Notes under the pieces: generated by a model
Databases searched by the model: none
What the model was told of the DNA's origin: nothing
Seen by the model: the letters and a program-made list of their open reading frames with translations, nothing else
Made by a program: the position numbers and the translations under genes
Part shown: one piece after another, positions 9,966 through 19,935 of the stretch
Position numbering within the stretch: the stretch's first letter is position 1
How the letters are laid out: each line of letters starts with the position of its first letter
DNA from: Symbiodinium natans
Lineage: Eukaryota > Sar > Dinophyceae > Suessiales > Symbiodiniaceae
Direction of reading: 5' to 3'
Length of the DNA: 64,000 nt
NCBI GenBank assembly: GCA_905221605.1
Contig: CAJNDS010002631.1
Coordinates: 248,001-312,000 of the forward strand

Positions 9966-10488
9966 ATTGTGTGTGCGAGTCAAAGGTCTTAGTTTTCCAT
10001 TTGTTGGGCCAAGGGGGGGCGGGGTGGAAGGGGGAGGGGAGAGGAGAGAGGTGGGGGAGCAAGCGGGGCAGGAAGGGCAAATGGGGTCCTATGTGCGCCT
10101 TCCTCGGATTGTATTGTGTCATAGGGGACACGGATGCCCGAATGTCCTTCTGTCCATGGCCTTGCTAGTTGCAGAAATTCCTTCCATCTCTTTCACCAAT
10201 CGTTCTACAGCAGCTCCGGCTACCAGAAAGCATTTCCACAGGAGTGCGTAACTTCGCTATTTGGTTGGATGCGTCTCACAGGGAGAATGGTCGCTTGAAA
10301 GAAAGAGCCGTCTGCCACTTCTTTTTGGCTTGTAACATGTCCTTGACACTCTTTTTGGCTTGTAAAATGTCCTTGCCCACATGCTTGACAGACCAATTCC
10401 CTGCTTTGCGACATACTTTCCTGTTTGCCTTGTCTGGGTCATGTCTGGTTTCGCACGATCGGCATTACAGAGTTGTGTAAGGAGTCCC

Positions 10489-10782
10489 TCAACCTCCCAA
10501 TCCTTCTGCCAATTTGTTCAGGGCTTCGACTCCAGATGAGACGCAAGAAGCTTTTGCTTTCGTGTAGCACCGAAGTCCCGCATTTTTTGTGGTGAACCCC
10601 AACCCCATGAACCAGAAATACCTAGTCCTCGTAGAGCCTAACGTGCCCAAAGCCTGACTCCAGAGCTGCTCGCCCGCCGCTTTTTGGCCATTCCTGAATC
10701 GGCAAAAGGGCGGAGATCCCTGCTTCCAGGCAGTTTGCTTATAGGAATGCTTAAGAATGTATAAGGGGAGAGACCAGCTCAA
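10489..10782 (-). CDS. Candidate exon, 97-codon minus frame
   Basis: Reads NGQKAAGEQLWSQALGTLGS and KAKASCVSSGVEALNKLAEG. Good composition and an amphipathic C-terminal part. Product unknown. It precedes, on the minus strand, the stretch described in the next entry in a different frame. Confidence 0.35.
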   Translation of the reverse strand: MSWSLPLYILKHSYKQTAWKQGSPPFCRFRNGQKAAGEQLWSQALGTLGSTRTRYFWFMGLGFTTKNAGLRCYTKAKASCVSSGVEALNKLAEGLGG

Positions 10783-10945
10783 AGCTTAGCTGTGGCAGCG
10801 GGCCAGGAACAAGCAGCACATCAGCAAATTCAACAACAACAGAGCCACGTATAGGATGGTGCAAGCTTGCAAGCCCCTGATCTGCCCCCAGAAACCCTAT
10901 AGTTCCTAGGTCCCAGGCACTTAGCCTGCGCTTTAACCCAGCCAT
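10751..10945 (-). CDS. Candidate exon, possible start codon
   Basis: From ATG 10945: MAGLKRRLSAWDLGTIGFLG, then HHPIRGSVVVEFADVLLVPG. Immediately upstream on the minus strand lies the triplicated family A element (10930-11131), so the ATG may instead be internal to an exon that begins after the element. Confidence 0.4.
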   Translation of the reverse strand: MAGLKRRLSAWDLGTIGFLGADQGLASLHHPIRGSVVVEFADVLLVPGPLPQLSFELVSPLIHS

Positions 10946-11131
10946 TGTCCCCAAAATAGGGGGCACCCCTTGTATGCCCCAAATAGAATAGAATTCCCTT
11001 AAAGGGATCCCCCCCCCCAAATAGAATAGAATTCCCTTAAAGGAAACCCCCCCCCCCCCAAATAGAAGAGAATCCCCTTAAAGGGACCCCCCCCACCCAA
11101 AAGGGTACCCCTGTTTTCGGAAACCCCCCCA
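10930..11131 (+). mobile_element. Family A element with triplicated core (copy A3)
   Basis: Family A ends flank three tandem copies (about 47 bp each) of AAATAGAATAGAATTCCCTT AAAGGG plus a C-run, ending at CTGTTTTCGGAAACCCCC. The ordinary family A copies have one such core. Confidence 0.65.
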
Positions 11132-11164
11132 AGATGAAGAAGTCTTCAGCCCGAGAAAGAAGAC

Positions 11165-11290
11165 CGACAGCCTCCTGGCCATGGATGCTCTGGCTAGTTT
11201 AGGGTTTAGGGTTTAGGATTTAGGGTTTAGGGTTTAGGGTTTAGGGTTTGGGTTAGGGTCTAGGGTTTTGGGTCTAGGGTCTAGGGGCCA
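11165..11290 (+). repeat. Irregular TTTAGGG array
   Basis: About twelve units, degrading to TCTAGGG at the end. The phrase GGCCATGGATGCT occurs just before (about 11178) and just after (about 11286), so the array lies inside a short direct duplication. Confidence 0.8.
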
Positions 11291-11449
11291 TGGATGCTTT
11301 GGCCGGTGCCTTGTGCGCTCTCTTGGCGTTGCTGCTTCTGCTGCTCGTCCTTTGGCCAGGAGTTTGCGTTCGGTCGAAATGGTACCCAACTATGACAAAG
11401 AATAGAACATGAGGCACCCCGAAGTTCCATAAACCCTAAACCCTAAACC

Positions 11450-12235
11450 CTAAACACTTTTCTTAGATTAAGCAAATAGACTAGGTGTTTAATTCTTGGG
11501 ATGTCCTATTTCATTTTCCTTCTAAACTCACTACACTCTTTGTTGACCGTGATTTACTTAGTTTGGTTCAGTGAACTCATTTAGTTAAGGGCCTCTAACG
11601 TAGTTCATTTACTTAACTATCCAGTAAACTAATTGACCTCCTCTACTTTAATTACTTCAGCTACTTTCAACAAACAACAAACCTTAGTTAAATTAAGTGC
11701 TTTATTCGTTAACGAAAACAAGGGAAACAATTTAGCTAATTTATTTCACGCTTGAAAGAAGCCTAGTGGTGTAGTAGAACCAAGCAGTTGAATGAATCAA
11801 ATAAAGTGCTTCTGAAAGCAGAATTTCCTGTAATCAAGGGGTATTAATGAAGGATTGTATTTCGGTTAGCTCAATGTAGTAAATTTACCAGACGAAATGT
11901 GCAATTATTGGGAAACTGATTTACTACTTTTCTCAAGCATGCAACTATACAGCATCCAATGATTCTCTAAGGACCGCAATTTGTTATGTAGCTCATGGAA
12001 TTCATTCAATGGATGGCTGATTAAATGGCTGCAAATTAAGTTGGCATGTTGTCAAACATCCCCGTAGCGCAATAAAAGAGAACGAGCTTATCACCTCAGC
12101 AAGTGTAAGAGGAAGAGCGTAGTGAGAAAAAAACAAGCAACACAATGGACAAAGTGATAGCAAAAAATCAGCAAAACAAAGGACAATGTGGAAACCACGA
12201 GCAAGGTAGGTCACGAGTATTGTGAACTCCTCTTT
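11450..12235. other. AT-rich island without a recognisable gene
   Basis: Markedly more AT-rich than the surroundings, no telomere units, no frame beyond about 70 codons. Contains degenerate phrases such as TTTACTTAG, TTTAGTTAA and TTTACTTAA every few tens of bases. It could be a decayed insertion. Confidence 0.5.
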
Positions 12236-12416
12236 TGCACTCTTCTTCTTGCGCCCCGCTAGCCTTTTTCGAAAACCTAGCGCCTCTGCAACTTCTACAT
12301 CCCAAGGAACCCAAGCCCGAGTCCCTGGCAGCTAAACACTGCGCACGTGGTGTGTTGGTATAAAGGGGGATGCCAAATCATTGCGCAACCCCAAAAATGT
12401 TCTTGTTGGCTTTAGC

Positions 12417-13160
12417 TTAGGATCTAACACCTAGGCCCTGGAGCTGCGGCTGGCACCCTGAACTCCGCAACGCGAAATGCACAACGCTCGTGGCCGCAGG
12501 ATTTCGGCGGACACTGGGGGCACGGCTGGTGGCCGACAGCTGAGACTTTCTGCAGGGTGGCCCCGAAATCCTGAAAGCTTTGCCGACGAGCCCAAAAGCA
12601 TAGCTTTCATTGCTGTGCCACTGCGATCTCGGACTCAAAGGGCGCGTAGAAGGCCCACCTTGCTCTCCTTCCCCAGCTGCTCTCGGCACTCTGCGTTTTC
12701 CACTGTCCGCTTGGCTGCTGGAGTTTCTTCGCTTTCTTGCCAGCTCTTCTCGGCTTAAAACTATTCGGTTCGCAGCACGCCAAACAGGCCCAAAGCCAGG
12801 GCCAGGAAGTTTAGGGTTTAGGGTTTAGGGTTGCATGCTGAGAGTTCCCGAAACCCCATGCAGCAGTGGACAGTGGCCGGTTCCAGGTTTTTGGGTTATC
12901 AGTCTGAAAGTAGCTGCTCGACAAGCAGGCATCCCTGAAGCCCAAGCAGCTCTTTTGAATCTTAGGATTTCTGGTGGCTTCTCAGAGCTGAAGGCTTCTT
13001 CAAATTTAGCGTTCAGGGGCTTGGGTTCCGGGATTAGCGTTTCAGGGTTCAGCTTTTGGGGGCTGCAGGTTGGGGTCTGTAGAACTTCAAAAATGAATGT
13101 TCGTAACCCCCCTCCCTCCCGCCCCTGACCCCTACATCCCCACTGCTCCCAATTTCGTCG
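12417..13160. other. Overlapping open frames on both strands
   Basis: Plus frame 12477-12758 and minus frame 12417-12689 are both open. Across 12835-13160 the plus frame (VAARQAGIPEAQAALLNLRI) and the minus frame (KFEEAFSSEKPPEILRFKRA) both look coding. A TTTAGGG pair-run at 12808-12832 separates the two blocks. Strand cannot be decided by eye. Confidence 0.4.
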
Positions 13161-13189
13161 AAGCAATCACCAAGGTGCTACTACTGTTG

Positions 13190-13620
13190 CCTACTCTAGT
13201 ACTGCTACTGCTACTGCTGCTCCTACTGCTACAAATACCATGACAACTACCATTACGTTTACACTCTTACTATCACTAGGACTCATACTACTACCCAAAG
13301 AGCCCAATACCCCTTAATTAAGGAATATTCCTTAAATCATAACAAGGATCCCTTTATAATTTAAGCTATGTTCCTTAATTAAGGGGTATTGGGCTCTCTG
13401 GGTATGAAAATCCGTGCTAGTGGTTTGTGTTTATTACTCTTACTAGTATTGTTACTATGCTGCTGTTGCTGCTGTTGTTGCCGCTGCCGCTGCCGCTGCC
13501 GCTGCCGCTGCCGCTGCCGCTGCCGCTGCCGCTGCTGCTGCCGCTGCTACCACTACTACCACCACTACCACTACTACCACTACTGCCACTACTACTACCA
13601 CTACTACCGTGCACTAGCTG
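13190..13620 (+). repeat. Triplet-type microsatellites
   Basis: TACTGC runs (13190-13240), about ten CCGCTG units (13480-13545) and CTACCA/CTACTA runs (13548-13610). The long Leu, Arg-Cys and Ser-Gly frames here are repeat artefacts. Confidence 0.85.
13301..13395. mobile_element. Family C palindromic element (copy C1)
   Basis: Inverted repeat with arms AGCCCAATACCCCTTAATTA and its reverse complement, AT-rich centre with GGATCC. Flanked by AAAG and CTCT. A second copy is at 17251-17349. Confidence 0.7.
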
Positions 13621-14005
13621 TAAGTACCAGTGTTTTGGGCAGTTGCCAGCGAGTGGATACTATCAGCCCCCCAACCTTCCCCACCCCGCACCACCCCCAG
13701 GCCACCCCCTGCTCCTCTTGCAACTTGCTACTCTTTACCTTTATACTGCAGTCCTCAGCAAGTACATGAGTATGTGATTGCTGCTTGAATAAAGGAACAC
13801 ATGCAGTTTCATCTTACTGTAGAGTTGAAAGACCAAAAGCGGAATTGTTTTCGAGCATCCCCACCCTAAGCCTAAGTGCCGCTCTCAGGACTGGAGGCCC
13901 GGGGTGAAGAGAATAGCTGAGTAGTAACCAAGTATGGGGAACACCACCGCCCGAACCCAATGTTTAGGGTTTATGGTTTTAGGGTTTAGGGTTGGTTTAA
14001 CCAAC

Positions 14006-14214
14006 CAACGCATTTTGACCACAAACACCAAAATTGCCTGACCTTGTGACCTGATCACAGAGTTGTATGAAGCTGCCGTGAGAAGACGTCGGAGCCTTCT
14101 CACTCCCCGGTATTCATGAGCTCGCTGGCTTGGGATTTTTCGGGCATTGGTTTTCTCAGCTTCGGGGCCCTGGGCTTGTTTTATGCATTTTGCTTCTGAA
14201 TTTGGCACTGCCAT
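14006..14214 (-). CDS. First exon of an unknown gene
   Basis: From ATG 14214: MAVPNSEAKCIKQAQGPEAE, then KTNARKIPSQRAHEYRGVRR and a hydrophobic stretch AILVFVVKM. The exon can end at a GTTGGTTAAACC donor (14005), after which the intron runs into telomere units. Basic, no domain recognised. Upstream on the minus strand there is no clear further exon, which agrees with a true start. Confidence 0.45.
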
Positions 14215-14339
14215 GATTCAGATGGCTCAGGTTGGGATGCTGATGGCCTGATCCCAAGAATTCACAAACACCTGCAGGGTCCCGCTTTTCTGGGCAGAGA
14301 GTTGCAAAAAAGGCAAGGACGATTTCCTTCCACAAAAGG

Positions 14340-14450
14340 AGCTTCTTCTACAGAGCGGCCAAGCGGTTTAGCTTCGTGGGCAGCCGGAGTCAACCTCGAA
14401 AGATCAAGAACCCACGAAGCCCAAGATGCCCAGTGGCCGCAACCCTATCT
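14340..14450 (+). CDS. Candidate exon, frame undecided
   Basis: Follows CCACAAAAG. One frame reads ASSTERPSGLASWAAGVNLE, another SFFYRAAKRFSFVGSRSQPR. It ends where the TTTAGGG array 14451-14504 begins. Confidence 0.3.
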
Positions 14451-14943
14451 TAGGGTTTAGGGTTTAGGGTTTAGGGTTTAGGGTTTAGGGTTGAGGGTTT
14501 AGACCCCAAGATCTTTCTTAAGAGGGGGTTCAAAGGGGGGGGGGGGTGTTTAACCCAAGGTTCCCTAATACTCCTACTACTCCCTAAGGCTCCTAAGCTT
14601 CCTTAAGGTTCCCTAGGTACCTACCCCCCATGAACCCCCCTCCCTGAAGACTTTTTTTGGGGGTTTGCACAGGGGTAGCACCAGACGTACGCAGAGACAT
14701 CACAAGCCGTGCAGGTGCATCTGGGAAGCAGAAAATCATTTCGGATCCACCTACAACGGATGGTTACAGCCGATCGACATGCTTCTAAACCCGAAATCCT
14801 CAAGCCTGAGACCCCCCCCCGCCCGACGTCCGAAGACCGCAGGCCTTGAATGCCAAAATCAAGTGAACAGCCTTTGAACAGCCTTCTTCAGAATATTCCC
14901 AAAAAAAGCCGAGGCGTCGAGGGCTCGAAAGAAGCTCCTCCCG

Positions 14944-14996
14944 CCCCTAAACCCTAAACCCTAAACCCTAAACCCTAAACCCTAAACCCTAAACCC
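14944..14996 (+). repeat. CCCTAAA array
   Basis: About 7.5 perfect units. Confidence 0.9.
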
Positions 14997-15184
14997 CATT
15001 TTTCCATTCTCAAAAAAGCTCAAGCAAATCCAGGCCTGGACGGGCTACCGGAAATGCTACCGCTGGCTCAAAGGAGGGGTCGGCGGCTCAGATTCGAAAA
15101 AAAGGCGGACTTGATGTAACTGTTGAGGCCCTTTGGGCTTGTTGGGGGTTTATGGGGTTTAGGGTTTAGGGTTTAGGGTGGGCC

Positions 15185-15481
15185 TTAGGTGGGTCGGGGC
15201 TTCCCATTCTTCGGAGTTGCGCTGAAGAGGACTGAAGGGACTTGGCACTTCGAGCACCAGGCGCATGTTTGAGATGTCCAGGCAGCCGTCATGGTGTAAG
15301 ATGTGCGGGTACACGACGGCGCGTTGGGCTCTGCGATGTGCTTGGTGAAGTTGGAATTCGAATGAGCGCTAGGGGCTGTAGTTGTGGTTTCTTGAGAGTC
15401 CTCGAGACGAAGATCTCGAATGGATAGCAAAACAACCAACCTGCACACTACCCGAAATCTGAATCGCTTAGGGATCCCCAA
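15185..15481 (-). CDS. Candidate exon, 98-codon minus frame
   Basis: Reads LRLEDSQETTTTAPSAHSNS, SCTRTSYTMTAAWTSQTCAW and CSKCQVPSVLFSATPK; two CxxC-like pairs. A plus frame (RMFEMSRQPSWCKMCGYTT) is an alternative. Confidence 0.3.
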   Translation of the reverse strand: MGIPKRFRFRVVCRLVVLLSIRDLRLEDSQETTTTAPSAHSNSNFTKHIAEPNAPSCTRTSYTMTAAWTSQTCAWCSKCQVPSVLFSATPKNGKPRPT

Positions 15482-15737
15482 AATGGAGAGAAACAGGCTC
15501 TCGTCTAGGCTTTCAACTGCGAACTTTCACAAAGGTCCTCAGAGAGCGTGTCTATGCATAAGTATTGCAACCATACACCATGAGACACCTCTATCCTCGT
15601 CGAAACCCCGGAGACCCGAAGATGGACATGATGAAACTGTACTTTCAAAGCCTTTCCTACTACTGCTTGCAGACAATGTCTTATCGTCTCGCGCGCGTGG
15701 AGACTAGAATGCGCGTAAGCTGTGGTGAGCGGTTCAG

Positions 15738-15939
15738 AACCCTAAACCCTAAACCCTAAACCCTAGGGTTCTAAACCCTAAACCCTAAACCCTAAACCCT
15801 AAACCCTAAACCCTAAACCCTAAACCCTAAACCCTAAACCCTAAACCTAAACCCTCAACCTAAACCCTAAACCCTAAACCCTAAACCCTAAACCCTAAAC
15901 CCTAAACCCTAAACCCTAAACCCTAAACCCTAAACCCTC
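15738..15939 (+). repeat. Long CCCTAAA array with head-to-head junction
   Basis: About 28 units, with an inverted step CCCTAGGGTTC at about 15763-15773 and one CCCTCAA variant. Further short CCCTAAA runs lie at 16229-16250 and 16364-16411. Confidence 0.9.
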
Positions 15940-17075
15940 ATCTCTGCACACCGCCCCTGCTCCCGTACAAACAGTCCGTGCCATCCCTTGCTTGATGTTC
16001 GAGTTGCTTCCAGGCCGCCCCTCAAAAAGCTGCGCAGAAAAGCAAATGAGCTTGAGCAAGGTGCGGATTGAGGGATGTTTGAGGGTTTAGGGGAGGTTGC
16101 CGTTTGGGGAAGTCGGGTTCTACCCTAGGCCGAAGACACGAGATTCCAAGCCTTGAAGCGCCCGCTGAGTTCAAGGCAACAACCATAACAACCCCGGCGG
16201 CTGCAAACCTGAAGCCCTGAAAGCAGAAACTAAACCCTAAACCCTAAACGGTGAGCACTGCGTGTTGCGGTCCCAGCTTCGCTGCAGCCAGTCGTCTCGC
16301 TGCGATGTTTCCGGGCACGGGCGTCTAGGCTTGTGAGGGTGGTTCCCGGGCATGATATGTGGCCCTAAACCCTAAACCCTAAGCCCTAAACCCTAAACCC
16401 TAAACCCTAAACCGGGATTGTGCTGAGCAATCTGGAATCTTGGATCTCAGAATACTGTATTTCAGTATGTTTCTCTTTCCCGGCAGGATCGTAGAATTCT
16501 ATGTAATGGGTAGATCCTTGTGGGGACATATCTATTTTATCTGGTTCTGCATCTCTATGTCCATTTCTATGGAGTTTTCGTTTGCCTTGTTTTTGGTGTG
16601 TTGCTTTGGGGGGATGGGGCCTGTTATGAGATTCAGGGTTTAGGTGTGGATGTGGTTTCTGGCGTCAATTCGCGTGTACTTGTGTTAAAGATGCGATGAC
16701 GCGCCGGATTCGACGTGACCAGTTCAAGTCTGCAGGTTGACTTCATTGCTACTATTTGCTTAAAGAAACCCCGAAGAAACATAAAGATGGAAATCCCTGC
16801 GCTGCCCGTGTAAGGAAGATTTTTTTGGTGGGGGGGGGGTCTTCTGCAAATGGTAAAGATTGCATGCCCAACGATGCCGGGGCTACTTTTGGCGTGCCCG
16901 GCGGCATGTGATGGCTCATCAGCTGTGAGATATGGGCAGGACAGGGCCATGTGCCTCTAAAATGAGAGCCCGTAACCCGCCCAAGGCACAGCGTAGCATG
17001 TCTCCACCACTAGCCACAACAAGCGTCATCTCCCAAAGAACTTGAGAGCTTTGCGTGTAGAGCTTGGCCTCTCAG

Positions 17076-17449
17076 GGCATTCCGGATGAAGTTCGTCGAG
17101 CCGTCTCATGCAGTTCTTGCCGTTTTGGAGTCGATCGGGCTAGAACCCTTTCGTTTGTAGGAGGCTCTCCTGCCCCCAGAAGTTGTTGAAGAGCTTGCAG
17201 TGGCTTGCTCATGCAGGCAGACATGCAGCGCAGATCAAGAAATCGCAAAGAGCCCGATACCCCTTAATTAAGGAATGCCCCTTAAATCATAACAAGGATC
17301 CCATTTATCATTTAAGCCATATTCCTTTAGTTAAGGGGTACGTTGGGCTCTCTGGGAAGAGGCCACGCGCAGTGTCCCCTGATGGCGGATCCGACTAGGA
17401 AAGAGCCCATGGAGTCACTGGAGATGAAGGCGGCGATTGACAGCTTAGG
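17076..17449 (+). CDS. Gene R: spliced segment, unknown function
   Basis: Exons 17076-17152, 17180-17249 and 17360-17449. Readable pieces: FRMKFVEPSHAVLAVLESIG, VVEELAVACSCRQTCSADQE and PMADPTRKEPMESLEMKAAI. Exon 1 to exon 2 crosses either a 27-nt GT-AG intron or, if unspliced, an in-frame TAG at 17158-17160. Exon 2 to exon 3 removes palindromic element C2 only if a GA donor (AA|GAGCCC) is allowed; GA donors are known from dinoflagellates. The segment then enters a family B element. Composition is strongly protein-like; the odd junctions keep confidence moderate. Confidence 0.42.
17251..17349. mobile_element. Family C palindromic element (copy C2)
   Basis: Second copy of the 13301-13395 palindrome, same AT-rich centre, arms slightly diverged. 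It separates two in-frame exons of gene R. Confidence 0.7.
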
Positions 17450-17453
17450 GTTG

Positions 17454-17552
17454 GGATCTTCCCCCTTGTACTAACAGCTCCTTAGTAGGGATTAAAGGTA
17501 CCCCCCCTATGAGAATCCCTATGAAGGACTGTTAGTATAAGGGGGAGCATCC
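17454..17552. mobile_element. Family B inverted-repeat element (copy B3)
   Basis: GGGATCTTCCCCCTTGTACT ...GACTGTTAGTATAAGGGGGA: both arms present, GGTACC in the middle. It starts directly after gene R exon 3, which ends at GG|GTTGGG. Confidence 0.7.
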
Positions 17553-17559
17553 TGATCTT

Positions 17560-18980
17560 GGGGTTTGAAAGGGCCCTTGATTCAATGGTGGGAGGCTTGG
17601 GTTTAGTCTGCGGCAAGGTTCAGATCAAGTCTTCTGGGTTCACAAGCTCAGGGCTCACGGTTTAGGGTTTAGGGCCTTTTTCGGTCTAGGGAAGCGCTCC
17701 ACACAGGACTTGGAGATCAGTTCTTTGGGTTCGGGGTTGAGGACGGAGCGATATCGGCTATAAGAGCTCCAGGCATGCGAAATGTGCAGACGCTTCAGGT
17801 TCCGCGTGTGTTGAGGCATCTTGGGACACTAGACCTGCGCAAGGCTTTCCCAGCTTTCGCACCCAGTGCTGAGCCTTGATCCATGAATGCCAATTACGAG
17901 TGCCACTTTAAGAAGTGCCAATAACAACCCTCAACTCATTCACCTCAGTTGGAGCTGCGGTCGACAACGCAACCATGTAGACTTAAAGTGCAGAACCAGC
18001 CGATGCTTTAACTGAAGACCTCACCCTTAACCCTTAGTCCTAAACCCTAAACCCTAAACCCTGATGACTGCCCGAACTTTTTTCCCTTGAAAGGTCAGCC
18101 TGAAGAAGGGCGTGGGTTTCTTCATCCGGGCGGCCAGCGTGTTCCTGCAGGGTGCAGATGCTCGTGAGGCGCCCTGCTTTGGGCTTCCCAGTTCGGGGTT
18201 TGAGGGGAGGTTTCCGTTGACTAGGTTGCGTGTTCTTGGTTTTTTTTCCGGAAAATTTTGTTCGTGCTGAGATTTCGGCACACATATAAATATGCGATGA
18301 ATTGAAAGGTTTACGGAAAGGCATATTCACATAGCATAACCAGAAACAAAAGACATAAGCAATGCGGGGGAGTCATTTGTGGATGAGGACCTCCGGAAAC
18401 AGTCAGCCATGATGGTCTTGCTTCTTGTTTTCTCCGCACACGAAGGATGGACATGTGCATATGCAAGTTTCGTGTGGAAAGGTTTCCACAGAACGTAAGA
18501 CACATAAAGCACAAGAAGCAGCACACAGTTTGAGGATGAGCCAAAGAAAAGTCCCTGGCGTTGTTTTTGTCTTTGGTTGTGTTGTTCTTTTGCATATGTG
18601 TATTTTCATTTGCCCCTCTTAATGTGAATACAAATAGTAGATGGGATGATAACAGTAGAAGGGCGTTTAAGAAATATAAGGAGCGCGTGATGCATGGTTT
18701 GATAGTGAGTAATTGGCCCGTGAAAAAGACTCCTAGAAAGTAGTGCATGTCATGGGCCCATTTTCAGCTATTTACTTTCATAGTCTTGTTCGGGCACGTT
18801 TTTTATAGTTTGCCCGCCATTCGTCCATTAAAAGCTTCAATTCGTATGTTAACTTACGATTTAAGGCTTTTAGTCAACACCAAAAATGCGAGTATAATAT
18901 GCGCCCAAGGACCCTTAACAAAAAAGTTTTAGTGTCTTTGGGGTGTTCACTACGTTCTCGCATTCATGTCGTTGAATCGT
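17560..18980. other. Stretch without a supported gene
   Basis: Short telomere pieces (17660-17675, 18040-18062) and an AT-richer part (18250-18945) with several overlapping frames of 60-145 codons on both strands, none with clear splice context. A possible exon near 17625 (QGSDQVFWVHKLRAHG) could continue gene R. Confidence 0.45.
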
Positions 18981-19290
18981 TCCAGAGCAGCCCCGCAGAG
19001 AGTCGATGAAGCCCACAGAGAGATGCACGCTCCCACAGAAGCCCGCAGAGAGTTCCGCCGAGTATCCGTGGAGTGCCCATCCCCAGAGAAGCCCGGAGAG
19101 AGTCCCACCGAGTGTATCTTCAGAGAAATCCACAAAGAGCCCGGCCGAGTACATCCCTGGAGTATCCTCAGAGAAACCCACAGAAAATCCCGCCTATTCT
19201 TGCCGAGCATCCTTGGATTGCCCCCATGATTGCCCCGAGAGCATCCCCGGAATGCCTGCCCCCAGAAAACTCCGCGGAGAGTCTTGCGAC
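18980..19290 (+). repeat. Degenerate CCCAGAGAA / GAGTATCC repeat
   Basis: About eight diverged units with the pattern GCCCGCAGAGAGTCC-GCCGAGTATCC-TGGAGTGCCCA. A related block lies at 60205-60425. Open in two plus frames (for example KPTERCTLPQKPAESSAEYP), so decayed coding repeat is possible. Confidence 0.55.
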
Positions 19291-19444
19291 AGACGTTTGT
19301 CGAAGTGTCCTTGCTGACTTGTCCGAAAAGCGCACGCGGTCGGATCGCAGTCGCTATCCTTCAGTCCAGTCATCAGACGGGGCTGGACTGGGGATTAATG
19401 TGATAAGTTTCAAGCACGAATTTAGCACACCAAGCGCGGGTGCC

Positions 19445-19469
19445 GGGGGGGGGGGGGGGGGGGGGGGGG
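19445..19469 (+). repeat. Poly-G tract
   Basis: 25 uninterrupted G. Confidence 0.95.
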
Positions 19470-19935
19470 AGGGGTAGCATCCATACACTGCCTTTGAACC
19501 TTGGCTACATAAACCCGAAAAGGGTTTGTGGTTCATACACCTGAATAGGAGTTATAGTAGTCAAGGTATATGACCCCAGTGTTAGGATTCATTTCGTACG
19601 CAAGGAAGTGGAACCCTAAACCCTAAACCCTAAACCCTTGTGTAGGAGGTTCTTGCCGACAGGCCTCCGAGGGCATCGAGGCGCGGCCAGCACGGCGGCC
19701 CGTGGATGAGCTGAAGGCAGGGCTTTAGGGCTTTAGGGTTTAGGGTTTCGGGTTTCGGGTTTAGGGTTCTTTTTTCTGAAGGAGTGGGCGCTGATTGCTG
19801 CGTGCGCTCAAGAGATTCTTTTTTCGGGTTATCCCCCGCGTGGTTCGGGGTAGCCACTTGAAGAAATCGATACCCTCTCCTACAACAACTTGATATCTGG
19901 CCGGCTGTCGAGTTCAGGGTTCAAGGGGGTGGGCC

